Shown piece by piece: positions 44,240 through 52,802 of a DNA stretch of 64,000 bases. The notes beneath the pieces were generated by a model that searched no databases, was not told where the DNA came from, and worked only from the letters and a program-made list of their open reading frames with translations. The stretch is from positions 372,001 to 436,000 of the forward strand of contig NZ_QEQL01000001.1 in assembly GCF_003097135.1 (NCBI RefSeq), read 5' to 3'. This stretch comes from Pseudomonas sp. URIL14HWK12:I12. GTDB taxonomy: Bacteria; Pseudomonadota; Gammaproteobacteria; Pseudomonadales; Pseudomonadaceae. Each line of letters begins with the position of its first letter. Position 1 is the stretch's first letter. The translations under genes and the position numbers were made by a program.

Positions 44240-44456
44240 CCTACCGGTGGCCCCCACCTTCACCGTGCACCTGGAAGATGCCAGCTATGAGGTGCCCAGC
44301 CTGTGCCCGCATCGGCACGGCTGGCTGGCGCATGGAATGGTCAACCGGCAACGGCGCACCATTACCTGCCCCCTGCACTTCTCGGTGTTCAGCCTAGAAA
44401 ACGGTGAGCAGTTGAGCGGGCCGCCCTGCGGTTCGCTGGCTTGCCGCCGCCTTTAA
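44229..44456 (+). CDS. Small Rieske [2Fe-2S] protein
   Basis: 75 residues from the ATG at 44229, preceded by GGAGG. Rieske ligands: Cys26-x-His28 (SLCPHRHGW) and Cys47-x2-His50 (TCPLHFSVF). Overlaps the oxidase gene by 11 bases. Probably an electron carrier for the diiron oxidase; a dedicated reductase gene is not present. Confidence 0.88.
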   Translation: MPDDLPVAPTFTVHLEDASYEVPSLCPHRHGWLAHGMVNRQRRTITCPLHFSVFSLENGEQLSGPPCGSLACRRL

Positions 44457-44464
44457 ACCGCTAC

Positions 44465-44501
44465 CAGTGTGCCGGTGCGAACCCTTCGCGCTGGCACACT
44501 G
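44465..44501 (+). terminator. Strong hairpin closing the biosynthetic operon
   Basis: CAGTGTGCC (44465-44473) pairs with GGCACACTG (44493-44501); inside, GCGAA (44477-44481) pairs with TTCGC (44485-44489). It begins 9 bases after the Rieske stop. No U-run follows, so termination may be Rho-aided. Confidence 0.55.
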
Positions 44502-44604
44502 ATGCTTGAGCGCCGCTCTCTGGTAATATCTGCCGCCTGCCCGGCCGGGGCCGCCGTTCGGCGAAGCCTGCCCAGGCCATTACCGCTTCGTTCAAGGACC
44601 CTTC

Positions 44605-45471
44605 ATGCCCGCTTCAACCTGCAACTTCGTGCTCAAAGTCAGTTGCCCCGCAACCTCCGGTATCGTCTCGGCGGTGACCTCCTACCTGGCGGACTCGGGC
44701 TGCTACATCGGCGAAATGGCGCAATTCGACGACCAGAGCAACAACACGTTCTTCATGCGTGCGGTGTTCCGCTTCAACGACGGCGCCGCCAACGACATCG
44801 AGCAGATCAAAGCCGGCTTCGACGCCGTAGCCCAGCGCTTCGACATGAGCTGGGAACTGTTCGACAGCCGCCAGCCGCTGCGCGTCCTGCTGATGGTCAG
44901 CAAATTCGACCACTGCCTGCGCGACCTGCTCTACCGGCACAGTAAAGGCGAGATGAGCATGCAGATCACTGCGGTGGTCTCCAACCACCTCGACCTGCGG
45001 CACATGGCCGAGCGCGAAGGCATCCGCTTCGTGCACCTGCCGGTGAACAAGGACAACAAGGCCGCCCAGGAAGCGGCATTGATGTCCATCATCGAGGAAA
45101 CCGGCACTGAGCTGGTGGTGCTGGCCCGCTACATGCAAATTCTCTCCGATGACCTGTGCCGCAAGCTTTCGGGCCGCGCGATCAACATCCACCACTCGTT
45201 CCTGCCTGGTTTCAAGGGCGCCAAGCCCTATCACCAGGCTTTCGAGCGCGGCGTCAAGCTGATCGGGGCCACTGCCCACTACGTGACCAGCGACCTGGAC
45301 GAAGGCCCGATCATCGAGCAGGAAGTGCAGCGCGTCGACCACGCCTACCTGCCTGAACAGCTCGTCGCGGTGGGCCGTGATACCGAGACGATCGCCCTCT
45401 CCCGCGCGGTGAACTACCACCTGCAGCACCGGGTATTCCTGAACCACGACCGTACGGTGATCTTCAGATGA
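44605..45471 (+). CDS. purU: Formyltetrahydrofolate deformylase PurU
   Basis: 288 residues. N-terminal ACT domain (FVLKVSCPATSGIVSAVTSYL), then the formyltransferase fold with ARYMQILSDDLC, INIHHSFLPGFKGAKPY (catalytic His and Asn-His) and GATAHYVTSDLDEGPII. It releases formate from 10-formyl-THF. AAGGA ribosome site. Its stop overlaps the MFS start. P. putida strains carry several PurU copies; this one is next to a possible biosynthetic cluster, but the hairpin between argues for a separate transcript. Confidence 0.93.
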   Translation: MPASTCNFVLKVSCPATSGIVSAVTSYLADSGCYIGEMAQFDDQSNNTFFMRAVFRFNDGAANDIEQIKAGFDAVAQRFDMSWELFDSRQPLRVLLMVSKFDHCLRDLLYRHSKGEMSMQITAVVSNHLDLRHMAEREGIRFVHLPVNKDNKAAQEAALMSIIEETGTELVVLARYMQILSDDLCRKLSGRAINIHHSFLPGFKGAKPYHQAFERGVKLIGATAHYVTSDLDEGPIIEQEVQRVDHAYLPEQLVAVGRDTETIALSRAVNYHLQHRVFLNHDRTVIFR

Positions 45472-46664
45472 GCGACCAGGCGCCGCCCTCTGCGGCGGCG
45501 CCACGCCCTAACGCCCTGAAGATCGCCCTACTCGGCGTGCTGCAGATTCTCTCCTGGGGCGGCTCGTTCTACCTGCTTGGTGTGCTTGCCGACCCGATCG
45601 TGGCCAGCACCGGCTGGCCACGCCAGGGCGTGCTGGGTGGTGCCTCGCTGGGGCTGCTGGTGGCTGGCTTGCTGGCGCCACTGTGTGGCCGGCTGATCGC
45701 CCGGTACGGTGGGCGGGCGGTGCTGGCCGGGCATGGTTTCTTTCTCTGCGCCGGGCTATGGTTGATGGCGCTGGCGCCCTCGCTGCCATGGTTTCTGCTG
45801 GCCTGGGTGCTGCTGGGCGTTGCCATGGCTGGCGGCCTCTACGACGCGCTGTTCACCTCACTGGGAGCAAGCCACGGCCTTGGGGCCCGGCCGATCATCG
45901 TTGGAGTCACGCTGATTTCAGGCTTTTGCACCACGTTGATCTGGCCACTGCTGGCGGTCATGGTGCATGCACTGGGTTGGCGCTGGACCTGCGCAGTCTA
46001 TGGGGGTGTCGCCCTGCTCGCCCTCTACCCGCTGTACCGCTACGCCCTGGCCGCGCCTGCATCGGCGGCCAACCGTAGCAAGGCTGCCACAGGCAACCCC
46101 AAGGCGTTGCCGGCCACGTTGCACTGGGTCATGACCCTCTTGTTTGCGTTGGCTGCCGCACTGATGACCTGCCTGACCCTGGTGCTGCTCAGCGTTCTGC
46201 AAGCGCGCGGCCATAGCCTCGCTTCTGCCATCGCTCTGGGTGCGCTGATTGGCCCGGCGCAGGTGCTTTGCCGGGTGACCGACCTGCTGCTCAAGCGCCA
46301 GGCACCGCTGTTTACCGCCCTGCTATCAAGCGGCATGACGCTGGTGGGTTTGCTACTGGTGGACTTCACGCCCAGCCTGGTGGCGTTGGGCCTGGTGCTG
46401 TACGGGGTAGGCAATGGGCTACGCGCCATCGTCAAAAGCACGTTGCCGCTGGTGGTCGTCAAACCGGCTGATTACGCCGTGGTCTCCGGGAGGATGGCGC
46501 AGCCGGCGTTGATCGCCCAGGCGCTGGCACCGCTGGCATGCGGCTACCTGATTGCCCACCTGGGCAGCGAGGCGATGATTCACTTGATGACGGCGATGGC
46601 GGCCGTCGCCTTCGCCTTATGCCTGTGGCTGGTACAGTTGATCCGCAGGTTCCAGGCAATCTGA
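45468..46664 (+). CDS. MFS transporter
   Basis: 398 residues, about twelve spans. ILSWGGSFYLLGVLADPI and RLIARYGGRAVLAGHG (loop 2-3 motif variant) and a Pro/Gly-rich helix 5 mark it as an MFS protein of the OFA/oxalate-formate-like or YbfB-like branch. Start overlaps purU (ATGA), so they are cotranscribed. Substrate unknown; formate-linked transport would be speculation. Confidence 0.8.
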   Translation: MSDQAPPSAAAPRPNALKIALLGVLQILSWGGSFYLLGVLADPIVASTGWPRQGVLGGASLGLLVAGLLAPLCGRLIARYGGRAVLAGHGFFLCAGLWLMALAPSLPWFLLAWVLLGVAMAGGLYDALFTSLGASHGLGARPIIVGVTLISGFCTTLIWPLLAVMVHALGWRWTCAVYGGVALLALYPLYRYALAAPASAANRSKAATGNPKALPATLHWVMTLLFALAAALMTCLTLVLLSVLQARGHSLASAIALGALIGPAQVLCRVTDLLLKRQAPLFTALLSSGMTLVGLLLVDFTPSLVALGLVLYGVGNGLRAIVKSTLPLVVVKPADYAVVSGRMAQPALIAQALAPLACGYLIAHLGSEAMIHLMTAMAAVAFALCLWLVQLIRRFQAI

Positions 46665-46670
46665 AACAAA

Positions 46671-46690
46671 ACCGGCGCTGATGCGCCGGT
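46671..46690 (-). terminator. Rho-independent terminator of the chemoreceptor gene
   Basis: ACCGGCGC and GCGCCGGT form a perfect 8-bp stem with a 4-base loop. On the minus strand it is followed by TTTTGTTTC, 18 bases past the chemoreceptor stop. It may also stop transcription arriving from the MFS gene. Confidence 0.8.
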
Positions 46691-46708
46691 ATGCCCTAGA
46701 ACGGCCGT

Positions 46709-48652
46709 TCAGTACTTGAACCGCCCCACCAGCCCATTGAGCTCGGCGGAAATCTCGTTGAGCTGGCGTGCCCCGCTGCTGGCGGTTTGCGCTAACCCTT
46801 CGACCTCCTGAGCGTCGGTATGGATTTGTGCGATGTGGCGGTTGATGTCTTCGGCAACCTGATGCTGCTCCTCGGCAGCCGTGGCGATCTGGCTGTTTTG
46901 ATCACGAATGCTATCGACCGCATCGCGAATCTTCTCGAAGCTGCCACGGGCCTGCTGGATGCGCGCTTCGCTCTGGCGTGAAATGCCCAGGCTTTGCTGC
47001 ATCTGCACGGTCACTTCCTGTGTACGCCGCGCCAGGTTGCCCAGCAGCGTGTCGATTTCACCCGTGCTATCAGCGGTGCGCCGCGCCAACGCCCTCACTT
47101 CGTCGGCCACCACCGCAAAACCGCGGCCTTGGTCGCCCGCACGGGCCGCCTCGATGGCTGCGTTGAGCGCGAGCAGGTTGGTCTGCTCGGCAATCGAGCG
47201 GATGGTGTCGAGGATGCTGTTGATGTTCTGGCTGTCCTGCTCCAGCACCTGCATGGCCTGGGTCGCGTGTTCCAGGTTGCCAGCCAGCTGCACCACGCTG
47301 CCGGTGGCGTCATCGATGTGCTGCTGGCCGCTCTGCACGTCGCGCTGGCCCGCATCGGCGCTAGCGGCAGCGTGGCTGCAGGCGCGGGCCACTTCGTTGG
47401 AGGTGGCGACCATCTCATTGAAGGCCGTGCTCACCAGCTCGACTGCTTCACGCTGGCGGCCGGCCGCATCGTTCATGGCGGTGGCCACATCACGGCTGCC
47501 GCCGGCGGCCTGTTGCAGATCGCCCGAGGCTCGGCCAATACTGCGCACCAGTTGAGCGATGGCGCCAAGGAATTGGTTGAACCAACCGGCCAGCGTGGCG
47601 GTTTCGTCCTTGCCCTGCACGGTGAGGTTGCGGGTCAGGTCGCCCTCGCCCTGGGCAATCGACTGCAGGCCGTCGGCAACGCCGCGGATCGGCCGCACGA
47701 TCATTCCTGAAAAGCTCATGCCCACCAGCGCGAACAGCACCGCCAGGGCCACGGCGATGCCGCTGATCAGCCAGGTCAGGTGGTTGGCCTTGGCCATCAC
47801 TTCATCGCGCTGGATCAGGCCGATGAAATGCCAGCCCAGCGCCTTGGAGGTGACCACGTTGGCCATGTAGGTCACGCCGTTGAGGGTAACTTCGGTCACG
47901 CCCTCATTCACGGCAGCCAGGGGCGCGTAATCCGGGCCCAGCTCCTTGAGCTGCTTGAAGTTGTGCTTGGCGTCGCTGGGGTCGACGATTACGTTACCGT
48001 TGGCCTCGGTCAACATCAGGTAACCGCTCTTGCCCAAGTGGATTGCTTTGACCTGCTCGGTCAGGCCCTTGATGGAAACATCCAGCCCTACTACGCCACG
48101 CAGCTTGCCTTGGGCATCGTTGAAGCTGCGAACGGTACCGATCAACACCGCATCGTCCGGCGCCCAGTAATAAGGGGCGGTCCGCGCATTCTGCCCCGGT
48201 GCTGCGGTGGCTGCGAGGTACCAGGGGCGCTTGCGCGGGTCGTAGCTAGATAACTTGGCGTCGTCGGGCCAGCTGGCGTAAGTGCCGTCTTCAAGGCCGA
48301 CCGATAGATAGGCCGTGCTGGGATGGCTTTTGGCGAAACGCTCGAACACCGCGAGCAACGCTACGTTATTCGGCGGCAGCGGCACACTGGCAGCATCGGC
48401 GCCCACATAGCTCTTGAGACCGTCGATTCCGGTAATGTACGGATCACGCGCCAGGTATTCCACGTTCTGGCTGATGCCAGCGAAAAACTGCTGCATGGCG
48501 TTGTCGATTTGGCGGATCTCCCTGCCGCTGCTGTCGACGAAATCCTCGGCCGCCTGGCCGCGCAGGTTGAACACTACCAATGCAGCGACGACCACGACGG
48601 GCACGCAGGCGATGGCAGCAAAAGCACAGGTAAGCTTCTTGCGAATATTCAT
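46709..48652 (-). CDS. Methyl-accepting chemotaxis protein with dCache ligand domain
   Basis: 647 residues from [15 protein letters not shown] at 48652. Transmembrane 1 at ~9-30, periplasmic dCache domain, transmembrane 2 near residue 300, HAMP, and a signalling domain with [30 protein letters not shown]. The dCache domain has [12 protein letters not shown] and APYYWAPDD, matching the amino-acid/amine binding motif (Y, R, W, Y, D). The sequence and the nearby purU resemble P. putida McpG, a GABA receptor, as I recall it; the ligand is inferred. Confidence 0.9.
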   Translation of the reverse strand: MNIRKKLTCAFAAIACVPVVVVAALVVFNLRGQAAEDFVDSSGREIRQIDNAMQQFFAGISQNVEYLARDPYITGIDGLKSYVGADAASVPLPPNNVALLAVFERFAKSHPSTAYLSVGLEDGTYASWPDDAKLSSYDPRKRPWYLAATAAPGQNARTAPYYWAPDDAVLIGTVRSFNDAQGKLRGVVGLDVSIKGLTEQVKAIHLGKSGYLMLTEANGNVIVDPSDAKHNFKQLKELGPDYAPLAAVNEGVTEVTLNGVTYMANVVTSKALGWHFIGLIQRDEVMAKANHLTWLISGIAVALAVLFALVGMSFSGMIVRPIRGVADGLQSIAQGEGDLTRNLTVQGKDETATLAGWFNQFLGAIAQLVRSIGRASGDLQQAAGGSRDVATAMNDAAGRQREAVELVSTAFNEMVATSNEVARACSHAAASADAGQRDVQSGQQHIDDATGSVVQLAGNLEHATQAMQVLEQDSQNINSILDTIRSIAEQTNLLALNAAIEAARAGDQGRGFAVVADEVRALARRTADSTGEIDTLLGNLARRTQEVTVQMQQSLGISRQSEARIQQARGSFEKIRDAVDSIRDQNSQIATAAEEQHQVAEDINRHIAQIHTDAQEVEGLAQTASSGARQLNEISAELNGLVGRFKY

Positions 48653-48904
48653 AGGGAGATCCCGTAGCGATGAGCGAGAGCGGGCAGCAAAAAGATCGAT
48701 AGTTGCGCCGTTTTTGTTGTTATAAGCAGTCAACGTGCGCGAGGCGAGTGCCTGTAACCAGCACATCGGCGCGGCAGGGATGAACTTGAGAAAAAAACAA
48801 TGGATGCCTGTTCGGCCTCGGTATCTTGAGCGAACCGGCGTTTGCAAAACCGGTGAAATATCCCAAACTGCCCGCCATTCGGCTTGCCCACCAGGACCTT
48901 TTTC
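48653..48904. promoter_or_regulatory. Divergent region, chemoreceptor and DeoR-family regulator
   Basis: 252 bases with no supported gene; contains the promoters of both flanking genes. An open minus-strand frame extends the chemoreceptor upstream to 48847 but has no start signal. No clear repeats. Confidence 0.35.
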
Positions 48905-49693
48905 ATGCCCCGCGACGACGCCTCACCGATGATCCCCGAACAACGTCGCGAGCAGATGCTGCGGGCCCTGCGCAAACAACAGGTACTGAGCGTTCACCAA
49001 TTGATGGAGATGTTCGATTGCTCGCACATGACCATCCGCCGCGACATCGCGTTGCTCGAAGAAAGCGGCCAGGCCTATTCGGTCACCGGCGGGGTACGCA
49101 TCGCCAGCCAGTTGCACAGCGAGCCCAGCCACCAGAGCAAGGCGGTGGTGGAGCTGCCGCAGAAGCAGGCCATGGCGCGCTGCGCCGCCAGCCTGTTGCA
49201 CCCGGACATGACCGTGTACCTGGACGCCGGCACCAGTACGCTGGAGATCGTGCCGTACATCAGCGCCCTGCAGGGGATGACGGTGGTCACCAATGACTTC
49301 GGTGTGGTGGCGGCGCTGGCCGACGTGATGCACGTGCAAGTGATCCACACCGGCGGCCTGCTCGACCACCCCAACCGCTCCTGTGTTGGCCCGCTCGCCG
49401 CGCAGACCCTGCGGCGGCTCGCAACGGATGTGGCGTTCATGAGTACCAGCAGCTGGGATTTCAAACGCGGCACCACCACCCCCTCGGCACCGAAGGTCGA
49501 GGTCAAGCAGGCCGCCATGCACGCCGCTTCCCGCTGCGTATTGGTAGCCACCAGCAGCAAGTACGGTACCTTCGGCACCTACCGCATCGCCGGGCTGGAT
49601 CAGTTCGACACCATCATCACAGACGCAGCGCTTGCGCCGGCTGCGGCCGAAGGCATCAGAACCCTGGGCGTGGAATTGATGCTCGCGGAGTGA
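48905..49693 (+). CDS. DeoR/GlpR-family repressor of the tetronate operon
   Basis: 262 residues from [16 protein letters not shown] at 48905 (AGGA eight bases upstream). [32 protein letters not shown], the DeoR pattern. C-terminal sugar-phosphate sensor: [35 protein letters not shown]. It immediately precedes the threonate/tetronate genes and paired repeats that flank their promoter; a phosphorylated tetronate intermediate is the likely effector (inference). Confidence 0.9.
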   Translation: MPRDDASPMIPEQRREQMLRALRKQQVLSVHQLMEMFDCSHMTIRRDIALLEESGQAYSVTGGVRIASQLHSEPSHQSKAVVELPQKQAMARCAASLLHPDMTVYLDAGTSTLEIVPYISALQGMTVVTNDFGVVAALADVMHVQVIHTGGLLDHPNRSCVGPLAAQTLRRLATDVAFMSTSSWDFKRGTTTPSAPKVEVKQAAMHAASRCVLVATSSKYGTFGTYRIAGLDQFDTIITDAALAPAAAEGIRTLGVELMLAE

Positions 49694-49707
49694 GCCTTAA
49701 CAAGGCG

Positions 49708-49870
49708 ATGTTAAATTATGTTAATTCCGCCGACGTAGGAGTGAGGCACTGGGTGGCACGCTCAGAGCTTTAGCTTAAAGCCGCATGAGCTCTGCCTTTT
49801 GAAAGAGCCTTAAAAAAACACTTCACATTATCCGCTCACTGGCTCACTATCCGTTAACAAATCATAACAT
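49708..49870 (+). promoter_or_regulatory. Paired DeoR-type operators in front of ltnD
   Basis: ATGTTAAATTATGTTAAT at 49708-49725 and, on the opposite strand, ATGTTATGATTTGTTAAC at 49853-49870. Each contains two TGTTA direct repeats exactly 10 bases apart. The second site ends 43 bases before the ltnD start. The arrangement suggests repression by looping. Confidence 0.5.
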
Positions 49871-49913
49871 CGCTTGAGCGCCGCGTTCGCAGCGCTCCAT
49901 CGAGGAGAAACGG

Positions 49914-50819
49914 ATGAGCAACAAAAACGTCGGCGTCATCGGCCTGGGTGCCATGGGCCTGGGCATCGCCCGTTCGCTGCTGCGCAGCGGCTTCAACGTT
50001 CATGCCTGCGACGTGCGCGAAAGCGTTGTGCAGGCCTTCTCCGAAGAAGGTGGCGTGGGTTGCGCAAGCCCCGCGCAACTGGCAGCCGCCTGCGAGGTGG
50101 TGATCACCGTGGTGGTCAACGCCGAGCAGACCGAAACCGTGCTGTATGGCGAGAACGGCGTGGTCGCCGCGCTCGAGCCTGGCAGCCTGGTCATCGGGTG
50201 TGCCACCGTGGCCCCCACTTTCGCCATCGAGCTGGGCAAGCGCCTCGGCGAACAAGGCATCGACTACCTCGATGCGCCGATCTCCGGTGGCGCCGCCAAG
50301 GCCGCAGCTGGGCAGATGACCATGATGACCAGCGGCCCGGCGCAAGCCTATGCCAAGGCAGAAGCGGTGCTTGCCGGCATGGCCGGCCAGGTCTATCGCT
50401 TGGGCGACACCCACGGCCTGGGCTCGAAGGTCAAGATCATCAACCAGCTGCTGGCCGGGGTACACATTGCGGCCAGCGCCGAAGCCATGGCGCTCGGCCT
50501 GCGTGAAGGCGTCGACGCCGACGCCCTGTACGAGGTGATCACCCACAGTGCTGGCAATTCGTGGATGTTCGAAAACCGTGTGCCGCACATCCTCAATGCC
50601 GACTACACGCCCCTGTCGGCGGTAGACATCTTCGTCAAAGACCTGGGCCTGGTGCTCGATACCGCCCGGGCCAGCAAATTCCCGCTGCCGCTCTCGGCCA
50701 CCGCGCACCAGATGTTCATGCAGGCCTCCACCGCAGGGTTTGGCCGCGAAGACGATTCGGCGGTGATCAAGATCTTCCCCGGCATCACCCTGCCCACCGC
50801 CAAGCCAGCCAGCGAGTAA
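49914..50819 (+). CDS. ltnD: L-threonate dehydrogenase LtnD (beta-hydroxyacid dehydrogenase family)
   Basis: 301 residues. VGVIGLGAMGLGIARSLL is the NAD-binding motif, DAPISGGAAKAAAGQMTMM the substrate loop, and GLGSKVKIINQLLAGVHIA holds the catalytic lysine. The branch with this context oxidises L-threonate (or D-erythronate) at C2 to 2-oxo-tetronate. GAGGAG ribosome site. First of five genes ltnD-otnK-otnC-permease-otnI. A close relative, tartronate semialdehyde reductase, is excluded mainly by the neighbours. Confidence 0.92.
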   Translation: MSNKNVGVIGLGAMGLGIARSLLRSGFNVHACDVRESVVQAFSEEGGVGCASPAQLAAACEVVITVVVNAEQTETVLYGENGVVAALEPGSLVIGCATVAPTFAIELGKRLGEQGIDYLDAPISGGAAKAAAGQMTMMTSGPAQAYAKAEAVLAGMAGQVYRLGDTHGLGSKVKIINQLLAGVHIAASAEAMALGLREGVDADALYEVITHSAGNSWMFENRVPHILNADYTPLSAVDIFVKDLGLVLDTARASKFPLPLSATAHQMFMQASTAGFGREDDSAVIKIFPGITLPTAKPASE

Positions 50820-50823
50820 GCCC

Positions 50824-52113
50824 ATGAGCATTTCCGCCAAGCCCTTGCTGGGCTGCATCGCCGACGACTTCACCGGCGCGACTGACCTTGCCAACATGCT
50901 GGTGCGCGGCGGCATGCGCACCGTGCAGAGCATCGGCGTACCTTCAGCCGAGGCGCTGGCCGAGCTGGATGCTGACGCCATCGTGATCGCACTCAAATCA
51001 CGTACCCTGCCTGCGGCCGAAGCTGTGGAACAATCGCTGGCGGCACTGGCGTGGCTACGTGAGCGTGGTTGCGAGCAAATCTTCTTCAAATATTGCTCCA
51101 CCTTCGATTCGACCGAGCGGGGCAACATCGGGCAGGTTACAGACGCGCTGCTGCAGGCGCTGGGCAGCGATTTCACCCTGGCCTGCCCGGCCTTTCCGGA
51201 AAACGGCCGTACGATTTTCCGTGGCCACCTGTTTGTACAGGACCAACTGCTCAATGAATGCGGCATGCAGAACCACCCGCTCACGCCGATGACCGACGCC
51301 AACCTGGTGCGTGTGCTGCAGGCCCAGACACCCAACAAGGTCGGCCTGCTGCGCTATGACAGCGTGGCTCAGGGCGAGGCCGCAGTGCGCGAGCGCATTG
51401 CCCAATTGCGCTGCGACGGTGTCACTGTCGCGATCGCTGATGCGGTCAGCGATCGCGACCTTTATACCTTGGGCCAGGCTTGCGCCGGCCTGCCGCTGCT
51501 GACCGGCGGCTCTGGCCTGGCCTTGGGCCTGCCTGGCAACTTCCGCAAGGCTGGCAAGCTGCGTGACATCGACGCTGCCGAGCTGCCGCAGATCGAAGGC
51601 GGTGAGGTCGTGCTTGCCGGCAGTGCATCGGTAGCCACCAACGGCCAGGTAGCGGCGTGGCTTGAAGCCGGCCGCCCCGCCCTTCGCATCGACCCTCTGG
51701 CGCTCGCCGCCGGTGAGCCCGTGGTGCAACGCGCACTGGGCTTTGTCCGTGACGCCGGCCAAACGGTGTTGATTTACGCCACCAGCACACCGGATGACGT
51801 CAAGGCTGTGCAAGCCCAATTGGGCGTAGAGCGCGCCGGGGAGCTGGTAGAAAGCGCGCTCGGTGCCATCGCCAAGGGCCTGTTCGAGGCCGGCACTCGC
51901 CGCTTCGTGGTCGCCGGCGGAGAAACTTCCGGTGCCGTGGTGCAGGCGCTTGGCGTAAGCCTGCTGAAGATCGGTGCCCAGATCGACCCAGGCGTGCCGG
52001 CCACTGCCAGCACGGGTGCGACGCCGCTGGCACTGGCACTGAAGTCCGGCAACTTCGGCGGCCGTGACTTCTTCGCCAAAGCCCTGGCACAGCTGGCCGG
52101 AGGTGCCCAATGA
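50824..52113 (+). CDS. otnK: 3-oxo-tetronate kinase OtnK (four-carbon acid sugar kinase, DUF1537)
   Basis: 429 residues. LGCIADDFTGATDLANMLVRGG is the N-terminal acid-sugar-binding motif; FKYCSTFDSTERGNIGQVTDAL and ACPAFPENGRTIFRGHLFV follow; the C-terminal nucleotide domain has VVAGGETSGAVVQALG. It phosphorylates 3-oxo-tetronate at O4. Starts 4 bases after ltnD and overlaps otnC by 4 bases. Confidence 0.93.
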   Translation: MSISAKPLLGCIADDFTGATDLANMLVRGGMRTVQSIGVPSAEALAELDADAIVIALKSRTLPAAEAVEQSLAALAWLRERGCEQIFFKYCSTFDSTERGNIGQVTDALLQALGSDFTLACPAFPENGRTIFRGHLFVQDQLLNECGMQNHPLTPMTDANLVRVLQAQTPNKVGLLRYDSVAQGEAAVRERIAQLRCDGVTVAIADAVSDRDLYTLGQACAGLPLLTGGSGLALGLPGNFRKAGKLRDIDAAELPQIEGGEVVLAGSASVATNGQVAAWLEAGRPALRIDPLALAAGEPVVQRALGFVRDAGQTVLIYATSTPDDVKAVQAQLGVERAGELVESALGAIAKGLFEAGTRRFVVAGGETSGAVVQALGVSLLKIGAQIDPGVPATASTGATPLALALKSGNFGGRDFFAKALAQLAGGAQ

Positions 52114-52748
52114 GCCGTGAAGCCAAGCAACGCGAAGAGATCTGCGACATCGGCCGCCTGCTGTTTGGCCGCGGCTATACCGTGGGCAGCGCCGGCAACA
52201 TCAGCGCACGGCTCGACGATGGTTGGCTGATCACGCCCACCGACGCCTGCCTGGGCCGGCTAGACCCTGCCGCCATCGCCAAGGTGAATTTGGCCGGTGA
52301 GTGGGTCGGCGGCGAAAAACCCTCCAAGACCCTCGCCTTGCATCGCCAGGTGTACGACCGCAACCCTGGCGTGGGCGGTGTGGTGCATACGCACTCAACT
52401 CACCTGGTGGCACTCACCCTTGCAGGGGTCTGGGCGCCAGATGACATCCTGCCGCCAATCACCCCTTATCAGGTGATGAAAGTCGGCCATATTCCGCTGA
52501 TCGGCTACGAACGCCCCGGCTCCCCCAAGGTTGCCGAGCAGGTAGCGCAACTGGCGAACCGAGTGCGCGGCGTAATGCTCGAGCGCCTGGGCCCGGTGGT
52601 CTGGGAAAGCTCGGTCGCCAAAGCTGCGTATGCCCTGGAAGAGCTTGAGGAAACCGCCCGCCTGTGGCTGATGAGCAACCCCAAGCCTGCGCCATTGACC
52701 GCCCAGGCGCTTGAGGAGCTGGCCGAGACCTTCGGCGCGCGCTGGTAA
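52110..52748 (+). CDS. otnC: 3-oxo-tetronate 4-phosphate decarboxylase OtnC (class II aldolase/adducin family)
   Basis: 212 residues. Metal-binding HTHSTHLVAL (~91-100) and phosphate-binding GSAGNISARLDDGWLITPTDA match the aldolase II fold. OtnC decarboxylates 3-oxo-tetronate 4-phosphate to dihydroxyacetone phosphate and CO2, linking the pathway to glycolysis. The permease gene follows after a GC-rich hairpin. Confidence 0.92.
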   Translation: MSREAKQREEICDIGRLLFGRGYTVGSAGNISARLDDGWLITPTDACLGRLDPAAIAKVNLAGEWVGGEKPSKTLALHRQVYDRNPGVGGVVHTHSTHLVALTLAGVWAPDDILPPITPYQVMKVGHIPLIGYERPGSPKVAEQVAQLANRVRGVMLERLGPVVWESSVAKAAYALEELEETARLWLMSNPKPAPLTAQALEELAETFGARW

Positions 52749-52758
52749 GGCACCAACC

Positions 52759-52777
52759 CCCGGGGCCGGGCCCCGGG
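52759..52777 (+). terminator. Intercistronic GC hairpin between otnC and the permease gene
   Basis: CCCGGGGC (52759-52766) and GCCCCGGG (52770-52777) form a perfect 8-bp stem with a 3-base loop, 11 bases after the otnC stop, followed by an A-rich rather than T-rich run. More likely an mRNA stability or attenuation element than a full terminator. Confidence 0.45.
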
Positions 52778-52802
52778 CACAATAAAAAAACGGAGCACCA
52801 CC

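Noticed and set aside
49854-51338. 494-codon minus-strand frame opposite ltnD and otnK
   Set aside because: Spans two well-identified plus-strand genes and shows no domain.
52759-52777. True Rho-independent terminator inside the tetronate operon
   Set aside because: The hairpin is followed by A residues, not U, and the permease clearly belongs to the same pathway.
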